The position numbers and the translations under genes are program-made. From Kistimonas sp964291505 (GTDB lineage Bacteria; Pseudomonadota; Gammaproteobacteria; Pseudomonadales; Endozoicomonadaceae): a stretch of DNA of 64,000 nt. The notes beneath the pieces were generated by a model. That model had not been told where the DNA came from. It ran no database searches and saw only the letters and a program-made list of their open reading frames with translations. Shown piece by piece: positions 35,365 through 43,884 of the stretch. Each line of letters begins with the position of its first letter. Position 1 is the first letter of the stretch. Where the stretch lies: NCBI GenBank assembly GCA_964291505.2, contig OZ220216.1, forward strand, positions 62,001 through 126,000. The letters run 5' to 3'.

Positions 35365-35694
35365 TTATTCCAGAGAGGCTGAGACCAGCTTCAAACCGAT
35401 AATTCCGGCGACAATCAAAAGAATGCAAAAAATGCGCAGGATATCCCGTGATTCCCCCAGAAAAAGCATGCCAAAGGTGGCGACACCAACGGCGCCAATG
35501 CCGGTCCAGACCGCGTAAGCGGTTCCCATGGGCAGTTTCTGCAAGGCCAGCGCCATAAAGTAGAAGCTGATAATGATGGCTGCCGCTGTAGCGACAGTAG
35601 GCAGTAGCCGGGTAAACCCTTCTGTGTATTTCAGACCTACAGCCCATACACATTCAAACAAGCCGGCAATGGCGAGATATAACCAGTATTTCAT
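35365..35694 (-). CDS. sugE: SMR-family exporter, SugE/Gdx type (guanidinium exporter)
   Basis: A 109-aa four-TM small multidrug resistance protein. The essential Glu14-type residue appears in AGLFECVWAVGLKYTEGFTR, and the GLKYTEGFTR segment is diagnostic for SugE/Gdx rather than EmrE. Gdx proteins export guanidinium with protons as dual-topology homodimers. No guanidine riboswitch could be made out in the 170 bp upstream, so control is unknown. Confidence 0.9.
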   Translation of the reverse strand: MKYWLYLAIAGLFECVWAVGLKYTEGFTRLLPTVATAAAIIISFYFMALALQKLPMGTAYAVWTGIGAVGVATFGMLFLGESRDILRIFCILLIVAGIIGLKLVSASLE

Positions 35695-35830
35695 GTCAGC
35701 AACCCTTTTCTACTCACAGCCTTCTCGTAAACCGGATGACACTGACACTGCTCTTTGTATCAGCGCATGCAGTTTAGACAGCAAAAGGGATGGGGAGTTT
35801 CTGGAGGGAAAGGGCTGGTAACAAAGAAAA

Positions 35831-35854
35831 TGGGTCGGGCATACGCCCGACCCA
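35831..35854 (-). terminator. terminator downstream of slyD
   Basis: A 10-bp stem TGGGTCGGGC/GCCCGACCCA with an ATAC loop lies 8 bp beyond the slyD stop codon and is followed on the minus strand by TTTTCTTTG. Confidence 0.9.
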
Positions 35855-35861
35855 CAGAGCG

Positions 35862-36365
35862 TTACTCTTCGTGTACGTGCGCTTCTTCGTGGTTGCAGAC
35901 TTCGCCATGGATGTGGCCGTGTTCCAGCTCATCCTTGGTAGCATCGCGAACTTCCACGACTTCTACGTCAAAGTGCAAGGTCTCACCGGCCAGCGGTGCG
36001 TTGGCATCAACGACAACACTCTCTTCAGTTACTGCAGTGACGGTCACGATCTGGGGGCCAAAGGGGCCTTCCGCGTGGAACTGCATGCCGGGCTCAATGG
36101 TCTCGATACCGGCGAAAGATTCCATAGGGACTTCCTGCACCAGGTTCTCATCGTATTCGCCGTAAGCTTCGGCGGGTTCAACGGTTACCTGCAGCTTGTC
36201 GCCCGCTTTTTTGCCAACCAGGGCGTTTTCCAGGCCTTCAATGATATTGCCGGCGCCGTGCAGGTAGGCCAGGGGCGGATGACCTGCGGAGCTGTCCAGG
36301 ACTTCGCCTTGATCGTTCTTCAGGGTGTAGTGGATCAGTACCGCTTTCTGGTCAGAAATTGTCAT
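35862..36365 (-). CDS. slyD: FKBP-type peptidyl-prolyl isomerase SlyD
   Basis: A 167-aa cytosolic chaperone and proline isomerase. The FKBP core (MTISDQKAVLIHYTLKNDQG..., AYLHGAGNIIEGLENALVGKKAGD) holds the inserted IF chaperone domain (about 70-125), and the C-terminus is rich in His, Cys and Glu (GHIHGEVCNHEEAHVHEE). That tail binds Ni2+/Zn2+ as in E. coli SlyD, though it is shorter here than the E. coli 50-residue tail. It is monocistronic with its own terminator. Confidence 0.95.
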   Translation of the reverse strand: MTISDQKAVLIHYTLKNDQGEVLDSSAGHPPLAYLHGAGNIIEGLENALVGKKAGDKLQVTVEPAEAYGEYDENLVQEVPMESFAGIETIEPGMQFHAEGPFGPQIVTVTAVTEESVVVDANAPLAGETLHFDVEVVEVRDATKDELEHGHIHGEVCNHEEAHVHEE

Positions 36366-36468
36366 CAGATAACCTTAGGGAATTTATGGCAGGAGAGGCT
36401 TTCCATGCTAACGAACTTTGGGGTTCGGGAACAGGAAAAAAGGCAAGAATTCGGGAAGAAATCAGGAC

Positions 36469-36492
36469 GGCCTGCAGCGGGTGCTGCAGGCC
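36469..36492 (-). terminator. hairpin after ackA
   Basis: A perfect 10-bp stem GGCCTGCAGC/GCTGCAGGCC with a 4-base loop lies 9 bp beyond the ackA stop. The following minus-strand sequence (GTCCTGATTTCTTCC) has only a loose T-tract, so termination is probable but not certain. Confidence 0.7.
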
Positions 36493-36501
36493 GGATGCGG
36501 A

Positions 36502-37689
36502 TTAGCCGATCAGGGCGGCAGTATCCTGAGCGATCATCAGCTCTTCGTTAGTCGCAACCACCATGGCAACGGTGCTGCCTTCGTTGGTGATAACGCCTTC
36601 GTTGCCAAAACGGAACTTCTCGTTCAGTTCGTCGCTCATGTCGAAGCCGAATACGGCCATCAGCTCCAGAACCTTCTTACGGATCAGGTCGGAGTTTTCA
36701 CCGATACCACCGGTGAATGCCAGTGCGTCGATGCGACCCAGGGCAACAGCCAGACCGGCCAGCTGCTTGGCAAGAACGTAGCAGAATACGTCCAGGGCCA
36801 GCTGTGCACGACGGTTGCCTTCAGCAGCCGCTTCTTCGATGGCGCGGCAGTCGTTGCTCAGACCGGAAATACCCAGCAGACCGGACTTCTTGTTCAGAAT
36901 GTCGGTGATTTCTTCCAGGGTGTAACCGTAGGTCTTGTTCAGGAAGCTGAATACGTTCGGATCCAGGCTGCCGGAACGGGTGCCCATTACCAGGCCTTCC
37001 AGCGGGGTCAGACCCATGGTGGTGTCAACGGATTCACCGTTCAGGACGGCCGCGGCGCTGGCGCCGTTACCCAGGTGAGCGACCAGGATAGCGCTGTTGT
37101 TCAGTTCCAGGCCCAGCATTTCAGCAGCACGGGCGCTGACGTAACGGTAGCTGGTGCCGTGCATGCCGTAACGACGCAGGCCCTGCTCTTCGTAGTACTC
37201 GTAAGGTACGGCGTAGATGTAGGCGCGCTCAGGCATGGTCTGGTGGAAAGCGGTGTCGAATACGGTCGCCTGCTTCAGGCCGGGGAAGTATTCGATGGCA
37301 GCACGGATGCCGACCAGGTGAGCAGGGTTGTGCAGCGGTGCCAGGTGGATGCAGTCTTCGATGCCCTGAACCACTTCGTCAGTGATGATGCAGGACTCTT
37401 TGAAGGTTTCACCACCGTGAACCACGCGGTGGCCGATGCCGCCGATGGTGTCGAACAGGTTGGTTTCTTTCAGGACGTCCAGCAGCTTGCCAAAGACTTC
37501 GAAGTGGCCGGCAGATGGCATTTCGACCATGTCTTTGTTGCCCTGGAATTTCCAGCGGACAAACGCTTCCGGAGTGGACAGACGCTCAGCAACACCGCTG
37601 ATTTTCTCGTCACCGTTCTGGGGGTTGATCACTGCAAACTTCAGTGAAGAGCTGCCGCAGTTGATGATCAGGATGTTTTCTTGGGTCAT
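36502..37689 (-). CDS. ackA: acetate kinase
   Basis: AckA interconverts acetyl phosphate + ADP and acetate + ATP. A 395-aa ASKHA-fold protein of usual length (E. coli 400 aa). Motifs: ILIINCGSSSLKF at the N-terminus (phosphate 1), the middle HRVVHGGE, the catalytic-region HLAPLHNPAHL, FDTAFHQTMP, GMHGTSYRYV, HLGNGASAAAV and the C-terminal FTGGIGENS. The usual partner pta is not in the window. The gene has its own promoter region shared with the divergent tonB-like gene, and a hairpin follows. Codon use looks more G+C-biased and regular than in neighbours, as expected for a highly expressed gene. Confidence 0.97.
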   Translation of the reverse strand: MTQENILIINCGSSSLKFAVINPQNGDEKISGVAERLSTPEAFVRWKFQGNKDMVEMPSAGHFEVFGKLLDVLKETNLFDTIGGIGHRVVHGGETFKESCIITDEVVQGIEDCIHLAPLHNPAHLVGIRAAIEYFPGLKQATVFDTAFHQTMPERAYIYAVPYEYYEEQGLRRYGMHGTSYRYVSARAAEMLGLELNNSAILVAHLGNGASAAAVLNGESVDTTMGLTPLEGLVMGTRSGSLDPNVFSFLNKTYGYTLEEITDILNKKSGLLGISGLSNDCRAIEEAAAEGNRRAQLALDVFCYVLAKQLAGLAVALGRIDALAFTGGIGENSDLIRKKVLELMAVFGFDMSDELNEKFRFGNEGVITNEGSTVAMVVATNEELMIAQDTAALIG

Positions 37690-37986
37690 GGGGCTTCCGT
37701 TTAGACTGGTTCGACTCAGTGACTGTCGGTCTCAGTAGGCTGAGGCCGATATCAAAATCGCGCGCAAAGTATCAATTGCAGTTTAGCTGGGTCAATCCGT
37801 ATATGTGCGGGAGCAGGGAATAACCCGGTTTTTTGTCTGGCAATATGCCTGAATAGTCCCCGTGAGGCCTTTCGTCCAGTACGGATTAGCGTTTGCAGAC
37901 CTATGCCGTATGATTAGACCCCCTAATGCCTGATTGGTTGCCATTGTGCAGGTCGGGTCTTTATTCATGGTGAGTGTGCCTGTCTG

Positions 37987-38739
37987 ATGATGCATTCTGA
38001 CATCCTGGTGACAATCGTGATTTCGCTGGCGATCCATGCCGCGATTGTCGGCTTTGTTGGAAAGCCTGAAACCCGTCTGGATATGCTGGCGTTGCCCCAG
38101 GGCGGGCAGACTTTGCAGTTGAATGTCACCCTGGCGAGCCCGCCCAAACCAAAGACCGAGCCAGTGAAGACTGATCAAAAAGAACCCTCTGATGAGCCAG
38201 AACCACAGGTGGTTAAAAAGCCGGAGTCTGTGGTAACGACTCGCGGTGAATCGCCCAGTAAAGCGGTTGCAAAAACCGAAGATGATCGCCCCAAACCGCC
38301 AGAGTCTGAGAAGCAACCTGAAACATTGCCACCAGAAAAGTTGGTAGCAAAAAAGGAAACCACTGAATCCCAACAGCCTGTTACGGAAGCGTCAAAGGGG
38401 AATACTGCTCAGGATATGAACCGTACCGCTGATGTCGCTGGTTTGACTGACCAGCGTCCCTTGGTATCGGAGCCACTGTTTAATGGTGCCCAGCGCAAAC
38501 CGGCTTATCCGTACATGGCGCGTAAGCGCGGACAGCAGGGCACGGTGCTGCTGGAGGTTTTTCTGGATAAGCGGGGGCAGATTGAATCGGTAACCCTGGT
38601 GGATTCTTCCGGTTTCAGCCTGTTGGATCGTGCGGCGGAAAAAGCCGTGCGCCGGTGGTCGTTCCGGCCGCTGGTGCGTGATGGTGTGGCACTGTCGAGC
38701 CGTGTACGGGTACCGGTCGTTTTCAGGCTGGATGCATAA
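37987..38739 (+). CDS. TonB-family energy transducer
   Basis: A 250-aa protein with an N-terminal uncleaved TM anchor (about 6-25, SDILVTIVISLAIHAAIVGF), a Pro/Glu/Lys-rich periplasmic linker (about 55-150), and a C-terminal TonB domain (about 165-250) with KPAYPYMARKRGQQGTVLLE, and ending in RVPVVFRLDA. It would couple the proton-motive force to outer-membrane receptors. No exbB/exbD or receptor gene is adjacent, so it relies on ExbBD elsewhere. Confidence 0.9.
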   Translation: MMHSDILVTIVISLAIHAAIVGFVGKPETRLDMLALPQGGQTLQLNVTLASPPKPKTEPVKTDQKEPSDEPEPQVVKKPESVVTTRGESPSKAVAKTEDDRPKPPESEKQPETLPPEKLVAKKETTESQQPVTEASKGNTAQDMNRTADVAGLTDQRPLVSEPLFNGAQRKPAYPYMARKRGQQGTVLLEVFLDKRGQIESVTLVDSSGFSLLDRAAEKAVRRWSFRPLVRDGVALSSRVRVPVVFRLDA

Positions 38740-38940
38740 TCCACTGTTGGCATTTCTTACGTGTGATAGCGCTGCCGCGTAACCAACCATTTATTCACAC
38801 AGTCCCCCCGATTATCAAAAAGCCCCGGCAAATTGGATGGGTTGGCTATCTTTGATGCTGCCATGATTACCGTGCACCCGGGGGCGTCATTGCCTGCGGT
38901 GTAATGGGGTAATCCCACTATTTCAGGTTGGGGAGTTTGA

Positions 38941-40476
38941 ATGGGCGCAGTGAGCGGGCGTTTCGCGTTGTATGCTACCGATAGTCAGGGAGCCAGGCAG
39001 GCGGTAGAACTGGAGCAATACCTGGATCAGGTTGATCTGTTTGTAGAGGCTGATGTTCGCGTTACTTTGCCTGATTTTGTCTGTTTCTTTCAGCGTCCTG
39101 TTCAGGATGTCCTTAGCGTTCACCTCAAACACTATGAATGCCATATTGTCTTTCTGAAATCCGGTCAACGCAGAGAGCGCTTGGCCGGCATGTTCCGGTT
39201 AAAGGGGGATCCGCATCGGGTTTTGGTGATTGCCGTGGATGTGTCGGCCGGTATCTGCCTGCCGGTTTATGGTGAACATGACGCCGGTCGGCAGCACCAG
39301 TTAACAGAGCAGATTGCCTGGTTGCTGGGGCTGAAGCCCGTATTATCGTTTCCAGGCTCACAGGATGAGGTACGACAATACCTGTTATCACTGGGGCTGC
39401 GTCATGGCTGGACGCTTGATCCGGTATCAAGCACCGCACTTCAGCGTGTTGCGACAGCGCTGTTTCAGCAGCGGCCGGTGGCCTGGGTGCAGTCTTCCGG
39501 CACTATGCCGGTCTGGCCGCAGGACTCGGCATGGTCGGACGGCGTGGTTCAGCATAACTCACTGGATACGATGAACCCCGATGCTTATGAAGCCCTGGTC
39601 CTGGTATCAGACCAGTGTGATGTCAGTGAAACGTTAGCCCGGCTCAGCGACAAAACGCTTATCTGGCGCCCCAAAAGCCTGGTGGTGGGCGTTTACTGCA
39701 ATCGCGATACCCCGCTGGAAGTCGTCGGGCAGGGACTGGTGCAGTTTCTGGATGACCATGGTTTGTCGATTGATAGTGTGCGATACCTGGCGGGCCTGGA
39801 TCTGCAACGCCATCATCCTGCGCTGAATGACTTCGGCATTATTCATGACATTCCCCTGCTGACCTACAGTATTGAAGAATTGCTGGAAGCGGATCCTGAA
39901 CGCCCGGTGTCTGAAATGAAGCGTCTGTGGGAGAACGGTCACTTTTCAGTGGCTGAAGCCGCTGCCCGCTACAGCAGTGGTGCCAGGACGGTTCTGGTGC
40001 CGGAATCCACCTTTTATCTGCAGGCCAATGGACCTTCTGTGCGCATGGTGATTTGCAGAATCCCTGAGCACCATGCCATGGCGTCATCGGAGCCAGAGTA
40101 TAACGGCCGGCACCTGCCGGATCATACCGGCAGCCACCAGATCGTGGTCTGTAGCGGTATGCACTGTTCCCGGGTGGGCAGCTGCCACCGGCTGGCGGAC
40201 TCTGTCCGTCGGTTGGCACGGGATCTGGGGCAGGGGGCTCAACAGATACAGGTCGCGTCAAGCGTGTGCTGTGTTGCCTGCCGGTACAAGAATTCAGCGG
40301 TTGTACATGAACGTCTGGCGGCGCATGAAAGCCCTGTTAACGACGGGGTGCGCCTGCGGGACATTCATAGTTTTTCGCGTACCCAATGGCAACAGATACT
40401 TCGGGCAATAGACCAACGGGAGCCACTGCGACATCTGATGACGTCCCGTCACCTGATCCCCATGGGAAACGAGTGA
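38941..40476 (+). CDS. CbiG-like protein fused to C-terminal thioredoxin-like [2Fe-2S] ferredoxin domain
   Basis: A 511-aa protein. The N-terminal 130 residues follow the CbiG N-domain layout (FALYATDSQGARQAVELEQYL..., then RVLVIAVDVSAGICLPVYGEHDAG... as in the PLLSGHxGGAN loop, here altered). Residues about 225-370 match the CbiG/CobE C-domain: LIWRPKSLVVGVYCNRDTPLEVVG, SVRYLAGLDLQRHHPAL, IPLLTYSIEELLEA, SVAEAAARYSSGARTVLVPES. CbiG opens cobalt-precorrin-5A in anaerobic B12 synthesis. The C-terminus (about 398-465) carries C404/C409/C415 and C443/C444/C447 (CSGMHCSRVGSC, VCCVACR), a thioredoxin-like ferredoxin pattern. The key CbiG loops are degenerate and no other cobalamin genes are near, so the true role is open. 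Confidence 0.75.
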   Translation: MGAVSGRFALYATDSQGARQAVELEQYLDQVDLFVEADVRVTLPDFVCFFQRPVQDVLSVHLKHYECHIVFLKSGQRRERLAGMFRLKGDPHRVLVIAVDVSAGICLPVYGEHDAGRQHQLTEQIAWLLGLKPVLSFPGSQDEVRQYLLSLGLRHGWTLDPVSSTALQRVATALFQQRPVAWVQSSGTMPVWPQDSAWSDGVVQHNSLDTMNPDAYEALVLVSDQCDVSETLARLSDKTLIWRPKSLVVGVYCNRDTPLEVVGQGLVQFLDDHGLSIDSVRYLAGLDLQRHHPALNDFGIIHDIPLLTYSIEELLEADPERPVSEMKRLWENGHFSVAEAAARYSSGARTVLVPESTFYLQANGPSVRMVICRIPEHHAMASSEPEYNGRHLPDHTGSHQIVVCSGMHCSRVGSCHRLADSVRRLARDLGQGAQQIQVASSVCCVACRYKNSAVVHERLAAHESPVNDGVRLRDIHSFSRTQWQQILRAIDQREPLRHLMTSRHLIPMGNE

Positions 40477-40752
40477 ACCTTATGGGTTTTGTTGACTCTA
40501 ATCAGTACCAGGCCCGGTTATAGAGCGTTCGAATTGGTAAATATACGTATCATGGTGTGGTAATTGTTCTCATCTTCAGGGAAAATGCCCTCCCGTATCG
40601 TCAATTCAGCCTCGAAGGATGAGTGCCTGGATGAAGGCCCTGATACCAATGAATTCAACTGTCAGGGAAAACAGCTGGCTCCGAACATAAACCCTTGGGG
40701 ACGGGGCGGCCTTCAGCACCTGGATAAACGCCAGAAGTGAGAGACAAAAAAC

Positions 40753-42369
40753 GTGAGTGCCAAGACTGATACCCTTGACCTGACCCTCTACGGCATTACC
40801 GGCGCCGTCGACATCCTGCGAAACCCTTCCTACGACCTGCTTTACGAAGAAGAAACCCGTGATGATCTGGACGGTTATGAGCGTGGTGTGGTTACTGAGT
40901 CCGGCGCGGTGGCTGTGGATACCGGCATATTTACCGGACGTTCGCCGAAAGACAAATACATTGTCCGTGATGATACGACTCGGGATACGCTCTGGTGGGC
41001 TGACCAGGGACGAAACGACAACAAGCCCATTGATCAATCTGTCTGGAAGGACCTGAAAGGTGTTGTCACGCGACAGCTATCTGGCAAGCGGTTGTTTGTT
41101 GTCGATGCTTATTGTGGTGCTAATCCCGATACCCGGCTCTGTGTGCGCTTCATTACCGAAGTGGCCTGGCAGGCGCATTTTGTTACGAATATGTTTATTC
41201 GGCCTTCTGCCGAAGAATTGGGTACCTTTGAGCCAGACTTCATCGTCATGAACGGCGCCAAGACCACCAACCCAGACTGGCAGGCGCAGGGGCTGAATTC
41301 CGAGAATTTTGTCGCGTTCAACCTGACCGAGCGCATGCAGTTGATTGGCGGTACCTGGTACGGCGGTGAAATGAAGAAAGGGTTGTTCTCCGTCATGAAC
41401 TACCTGCTGCCGCTGAAAGGCATTGCTTCCATGCATTGCTCTGCCAATATCGGTAAAGAGGGCGATGTGGCCGTCTTCTTTGGTTTATCCGGTACGGGTA
41501 AAACGACGCTGTCCACTGACCCTAACCGGGAACTGATTGGCGATGATGAACATGGCTGGGATGATGATGGTGTGTTCAACTTCGAAGGTGGTTGTTACGC
41601 CAAGTGCATCAACCTCAGTCAGGAAAATGAACCTGATATTTACAATGCTATTCGTCGCGATGCTCTGCTGGAAAATGTAGCTGTTGATGCGGATGGCAAG
41701 ATTGATTACGACGATGGCAGTAAGACAGAAAACACCCGTGTGTCTTACCCTATCTACCATATTGAGAACATCGTCAAACCGGTCTCTCGTGGCGGTCATG
41801 CGACACGGGTTATCTTCCTGACCGCAGATGCTTTCGGCGTGTTGCCACCGGTTTCCAAACTGACACCAGAACAAACCCAGTATCACTTCCTGTCCGGCTA
41901 TACCTCGAAGTTGGCAGGTACAGAGCGTGGCATTACTGAACCGACGCCGACCTTCTCTGCGGCTTTCGGTGCTGCTTTCCTGATGCTGCACCCAACACAA
42001 TACGCCCAGACACTGGTCAAGCGGATGCAGGATTCAGGCGCGACCGCTTACCTGGTTAACACCGGCTGGAATGGCACCGGCAAGCGCATTTCCATCAAGG
42101 CGACTCGCGCCATTATTGATGCGATCCTGAACGGTTCCATTGATGAGGCGGCTACTGTGATGTTGCCGTACTTCAACCTGGAAGTGCCGGTCGCGGTGTC
42201 CGGTGTGGACGATGTTTCTATTTTGGATCCGCGTAATACCTATGATGATCCTGAAGTCTGGGAGCGTCGTGCGCAGGATCTGGCCGCGCGTTTTGTGAAG
42301 AACTTCGCACAATACACCGATAATGATGCCGGTAAGGCGCTGATTGCGGCAGGTCCGCAGCTGTCATAG
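40753..42369 (+). CDS. pckA: phosphoenolpyruvate carboxykinase (ATP)
   Basis: Converts oxaloacetate + ATP to PEP + CO2, the first gluconeogenic step. A 538-aa protein (E. coli 540). Motifs: RSPKDKYIV near the N-terminus, the PEPCK-specific MHCSANIGKEGDVAVFFGLSGTGKTTLSTD holding the kinase-1a P-loop (about 240-255), GDDEHGWDDDGVFNFEGGCY, and the C-terminal NTGWNGTGKR. The start is GTG at 40753 with a purine-rich AGTGAGAG upstream. It has its own promoter region (276 bp) and an excellent terminator. With glpX it supports growth on acids and amino acids. Confidence 0.97.
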   Translation: MSAKTDTLDLTLYGITGAVDILRNPSYDLLYEEETRDDLDGYERGVVTESGAVAVDTGIFTGRSPKDKYIVRDDTTRDTLWWADQGRNDNKPIDQSVWKDLKGVVTRQLSGKRLFVVDAYCGANPDTRLCVRFITEVAWQAHFVTNMFIRPSAEELGTFEPDFIVMNGAKTTNPDWQAQGLNSENFVAFNLTERMQLIGGTWYGGEMKKGLFSVMNYLLPLKGIASMHCSANIGKEGDVAVFFGLSGTGKTTLSTDPNRELIGDDEHGWDDDGVFNFEGGCYAKCINLSQENEPDIYNAIRRDALLENVAVDADGKIDYDDGSKTENTRVSYPIYHIENIVKPVSRGGHATRVIFLTADAFGVLPPVSKLTPEQTQYHFLSGYTSKLAGTERGITEPTPTFSAAFGAAFLMLHPTQYAQTLVKRMQDSGATAYLVNTGWNGTGKRISIKATRAIIDAILNGSIDEAATVMLPYFNLEVPVAVSGVDDVSILDPRNTYDDPEVWERRAQDLAARFVKNFAQYTDNDAGKALIAAGPQLS

Positions 42370-42390
42370 CCTGTTTTTCCGGTACACTCT

Positions 42391-42419
42391 GAACGCGGCG
42401 AAAGCCGCGTTCTTTGTTT
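42391..42419 (+). terminator. rho-independent terminator after pckA
   Basis: A perfect 9-bp stem GAACGCGGC/GCCGCGTTC with a GAAA tetraloop followed by TTTGTTTC, 22 bp after the pckA stop codon. Confidence 0.93.
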
Positions 42420-42438
42420 CCGGGATAACCGATACACC

Positions 42439-43098
42439 ATGCTGACTGACGACATATGCCCGCTTTGCGGCAATTTTGACACCCGCCATTACCATCGGGA
42501 CAAGGTGCGGGATTACCTGCAGTGCAATAACTGCCAGTTGGTGTTTGTGCCTTCTTGCTATCACTTGTCCAGTGAGCAGGAAAAAGCGGTGTATGACCAG
42601 CATGATAACTGTGTCGATGATCCGGGTTATCGTCGGTTTCTTTCTCGTGTATTTGATCCTGTCATGGAGCACCTCAACCAACAAGGCGTGATTCAGGGCG
42701 ATGGGCTGGATTTTGGTTGTGGTCCGGGCCCGGCGTTGGCCGCCATGTTCAGTGAAGCCGGCCACAGGGTGGCAGTTTATGATCTTTATTACGCCCACCA
42801 ACCTGAAGTGCTGGAAAAAAACTATGATTTTGTGACCGCAACGGAGGTGATTGAACACCTTGCCTGCCCAGGTATTGTGCTGAAGCAACTATTCGGTATG
42901 GTCAGGCCGGGAGGCTGCCTCGGACTCATGACAAAACGGGTGCTGGATCGTCATGCCTTTGCCGGTTGGCACTATATTCGTGATCCGACCCATATCTGTT
43001 TTTATTCTGAAGAAACCTTCCGCTGGTTGGCTGAAACCTATGACTTTGTCATGGAATATCAGGGCAGCGATGTGATCATTCTGTCTCGACCGGATTGA
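42439..43098 (+). CDS. class I SAM-dependent methyltransferase with zinc-ribbon-like N-terminus
   Basis: A 219-aa protein. The N-terminal 36 residues hold a CPLCG...CNNC four-Cys zinc-binding pattern, followed by a methyltransferase domain with the SAM glycine motif GDGLDFGCGPGPALAAM (about residue 90) and the acidic TATEVIEHL (about 135). Such proteins methylate small molecules or tRNA/sugar precursors; the substrate cannot be read. It stands alone between pckA and nrfH and has no obvious partner. Confidence 0.8.
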   Translation: MLTDDICPLCGNFDTRHYHRDKVRDYLQCNNCQLVFVPSCYHLSSEQEKAVYDQHDNCVDDPGYRRFLSRVFDPVMEHLNQQGVIQGDGLDFGCGPGPALAAMFSEAGHRVAVYDLYYAHQPEVLEKNYDFVTATEVIEHLACPGIVLKQLFGMVRPGGCLGLMTKRVLDRHAFAGWHYIRDPTHICFYSEETFRWLAETYDFVMEYQGSDVIILSRPD

Positions 43099-43192
43099 GC
43101 GGTTTTATACGGCACTGTTATCCTGTGCTTGCCGGTATAATCTGGCGGGTCTAAAGCTAGCTGGATAAGAAATACAATACTCTAATAGATCA

Positions 43193-43206
43193 TTGATACA
43201 TGTCAT
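43193..43206 (+). promoter_or_regulatory. ANR/FNR-like site upstream of nrfH
   Basis: TTGAT-ACAT-GTCAT matches the ANR/FNR consensus (TTGAT-N4-(A/G)TCAA) in 9 of 10 defined bases. It lies 66 bp before the nrfH start, a suitable place for a class II activator site, and would make the nitrite reductase operon respond to low oxygen. Confidence 0.6.
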
Positions 43207-43271
43207 AAGCCGTATGGCGCCTTCCTGTTAGGTTTTATTTGTTGGAATTGCAGATAAAAAATAACAGGCAT

Positions 43272-43874
43272 ATGGCAGGTGCTATGAAGGCAGTGACAGC
43301 GATTCTCCGTTTTCTTACCCAACCATCCGTCAGATACTCTGCTGGTATTTTATTACTGGGTGGGGTATTCATTGGCCTGTTTGGCTGGGGGGCAGCCAGT
43401 TATACCCTTGAGGCCACCAGTACCGAGTCATTCTGCATTAGCTGTCACGAAATGCGTGACAATGCTTACGCCGAACTGCAGGACACCATTCATTACAGCA
43501 ACCGTACCGGCACCCGTGCCACCTGTGCCGATTGCCATGTTCCCCATGATCTGCCGGGTAAAGTAGCCCGCAAGATCGAAGCCATGCGGGAGGTATACGG
43601 TAAATTCACCGGTATTATCGATACCCCGGAAAAATACGAAACTCACCGTCTGGTCATGGCTGAGCGCGTCTGGGCGGATATGCGTGAAGATGATTCTGCC
43701 GCTTGCCGGGCCTGTCATGTGAATCTTGAAACGTCGCTGGATCAGCAGTATCAGTGGGCGCGCATGAATCATGAAAAGGCGATCGAGACCGGACAGACCT
43801 GTATCGACTGCCATCAGGGGATTGCCCATAAACTGCCGAACACCCGTCTGATGCAAAAGCCGCTGGTCGATTAA
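43272..43874 (+). CDS. nrfH: tetrahaem NapC/NirT-type cytochrome, NrfH-like electron donor
   Basis: A 200-aa inner-membrane quinol-oxidising cytochrome with one N-terminal helix (about 23-45) and four CxxCH haem sites: CISCH (C55), CADCH (C85), CRACH (C145) and CIDCH (C177). It passes electrons from menaquinol or ubiquinol to NrfA. The start at 43272 has ACAGG five bases upstream; ATG 43284 is also possible. The immediate neighbours, a haem lyase and nrfA in the same direction with 10-bp and 1-bp spacings, support NrfH rather than NapC, which is otherwise very similar. Confidence 0.88.
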   Translation: MAGAMKAVTAILRFLTQPSVRYSAGILLLGGVFIGLFGWGAASYTLEATSTESFCISCHEMRDNAYAELQDTIHYSNRTGTRATCADCHVPHDLPGKVARKIEAMREVYGKFTGIIDTPEKYETHRLVMAERVWADMREDDSAACRACHVNLETSLDQQYQWARMNHEKAIETGQTCIDCHQGIAHKLPNTRLMQKPLVD

Positions 43875-43884
43875 GGGTTATTTC

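Noticed and set aside
35695..35861. possible guanidine riboswitch upstream of sugE
   Set aside because: Neither the ykkC core nor paired ACGR hairpins of mini-ykkC could be found on the minus strand.
36418..37647. 409-aa plus-strand ORF antisense to ackA
   Set aside because: It lies entirely over the strongly supported acetate kinase gene, is Gly/Gln/Val-rich without domains, and arises from the biased codon use of ackA.
38740..38940. possible cobalamin riboswitch upstream of the CbiG-like gene
   Set aside because: The conserved B12-box pattern (AGCCAGGAGACC-like) is absent.
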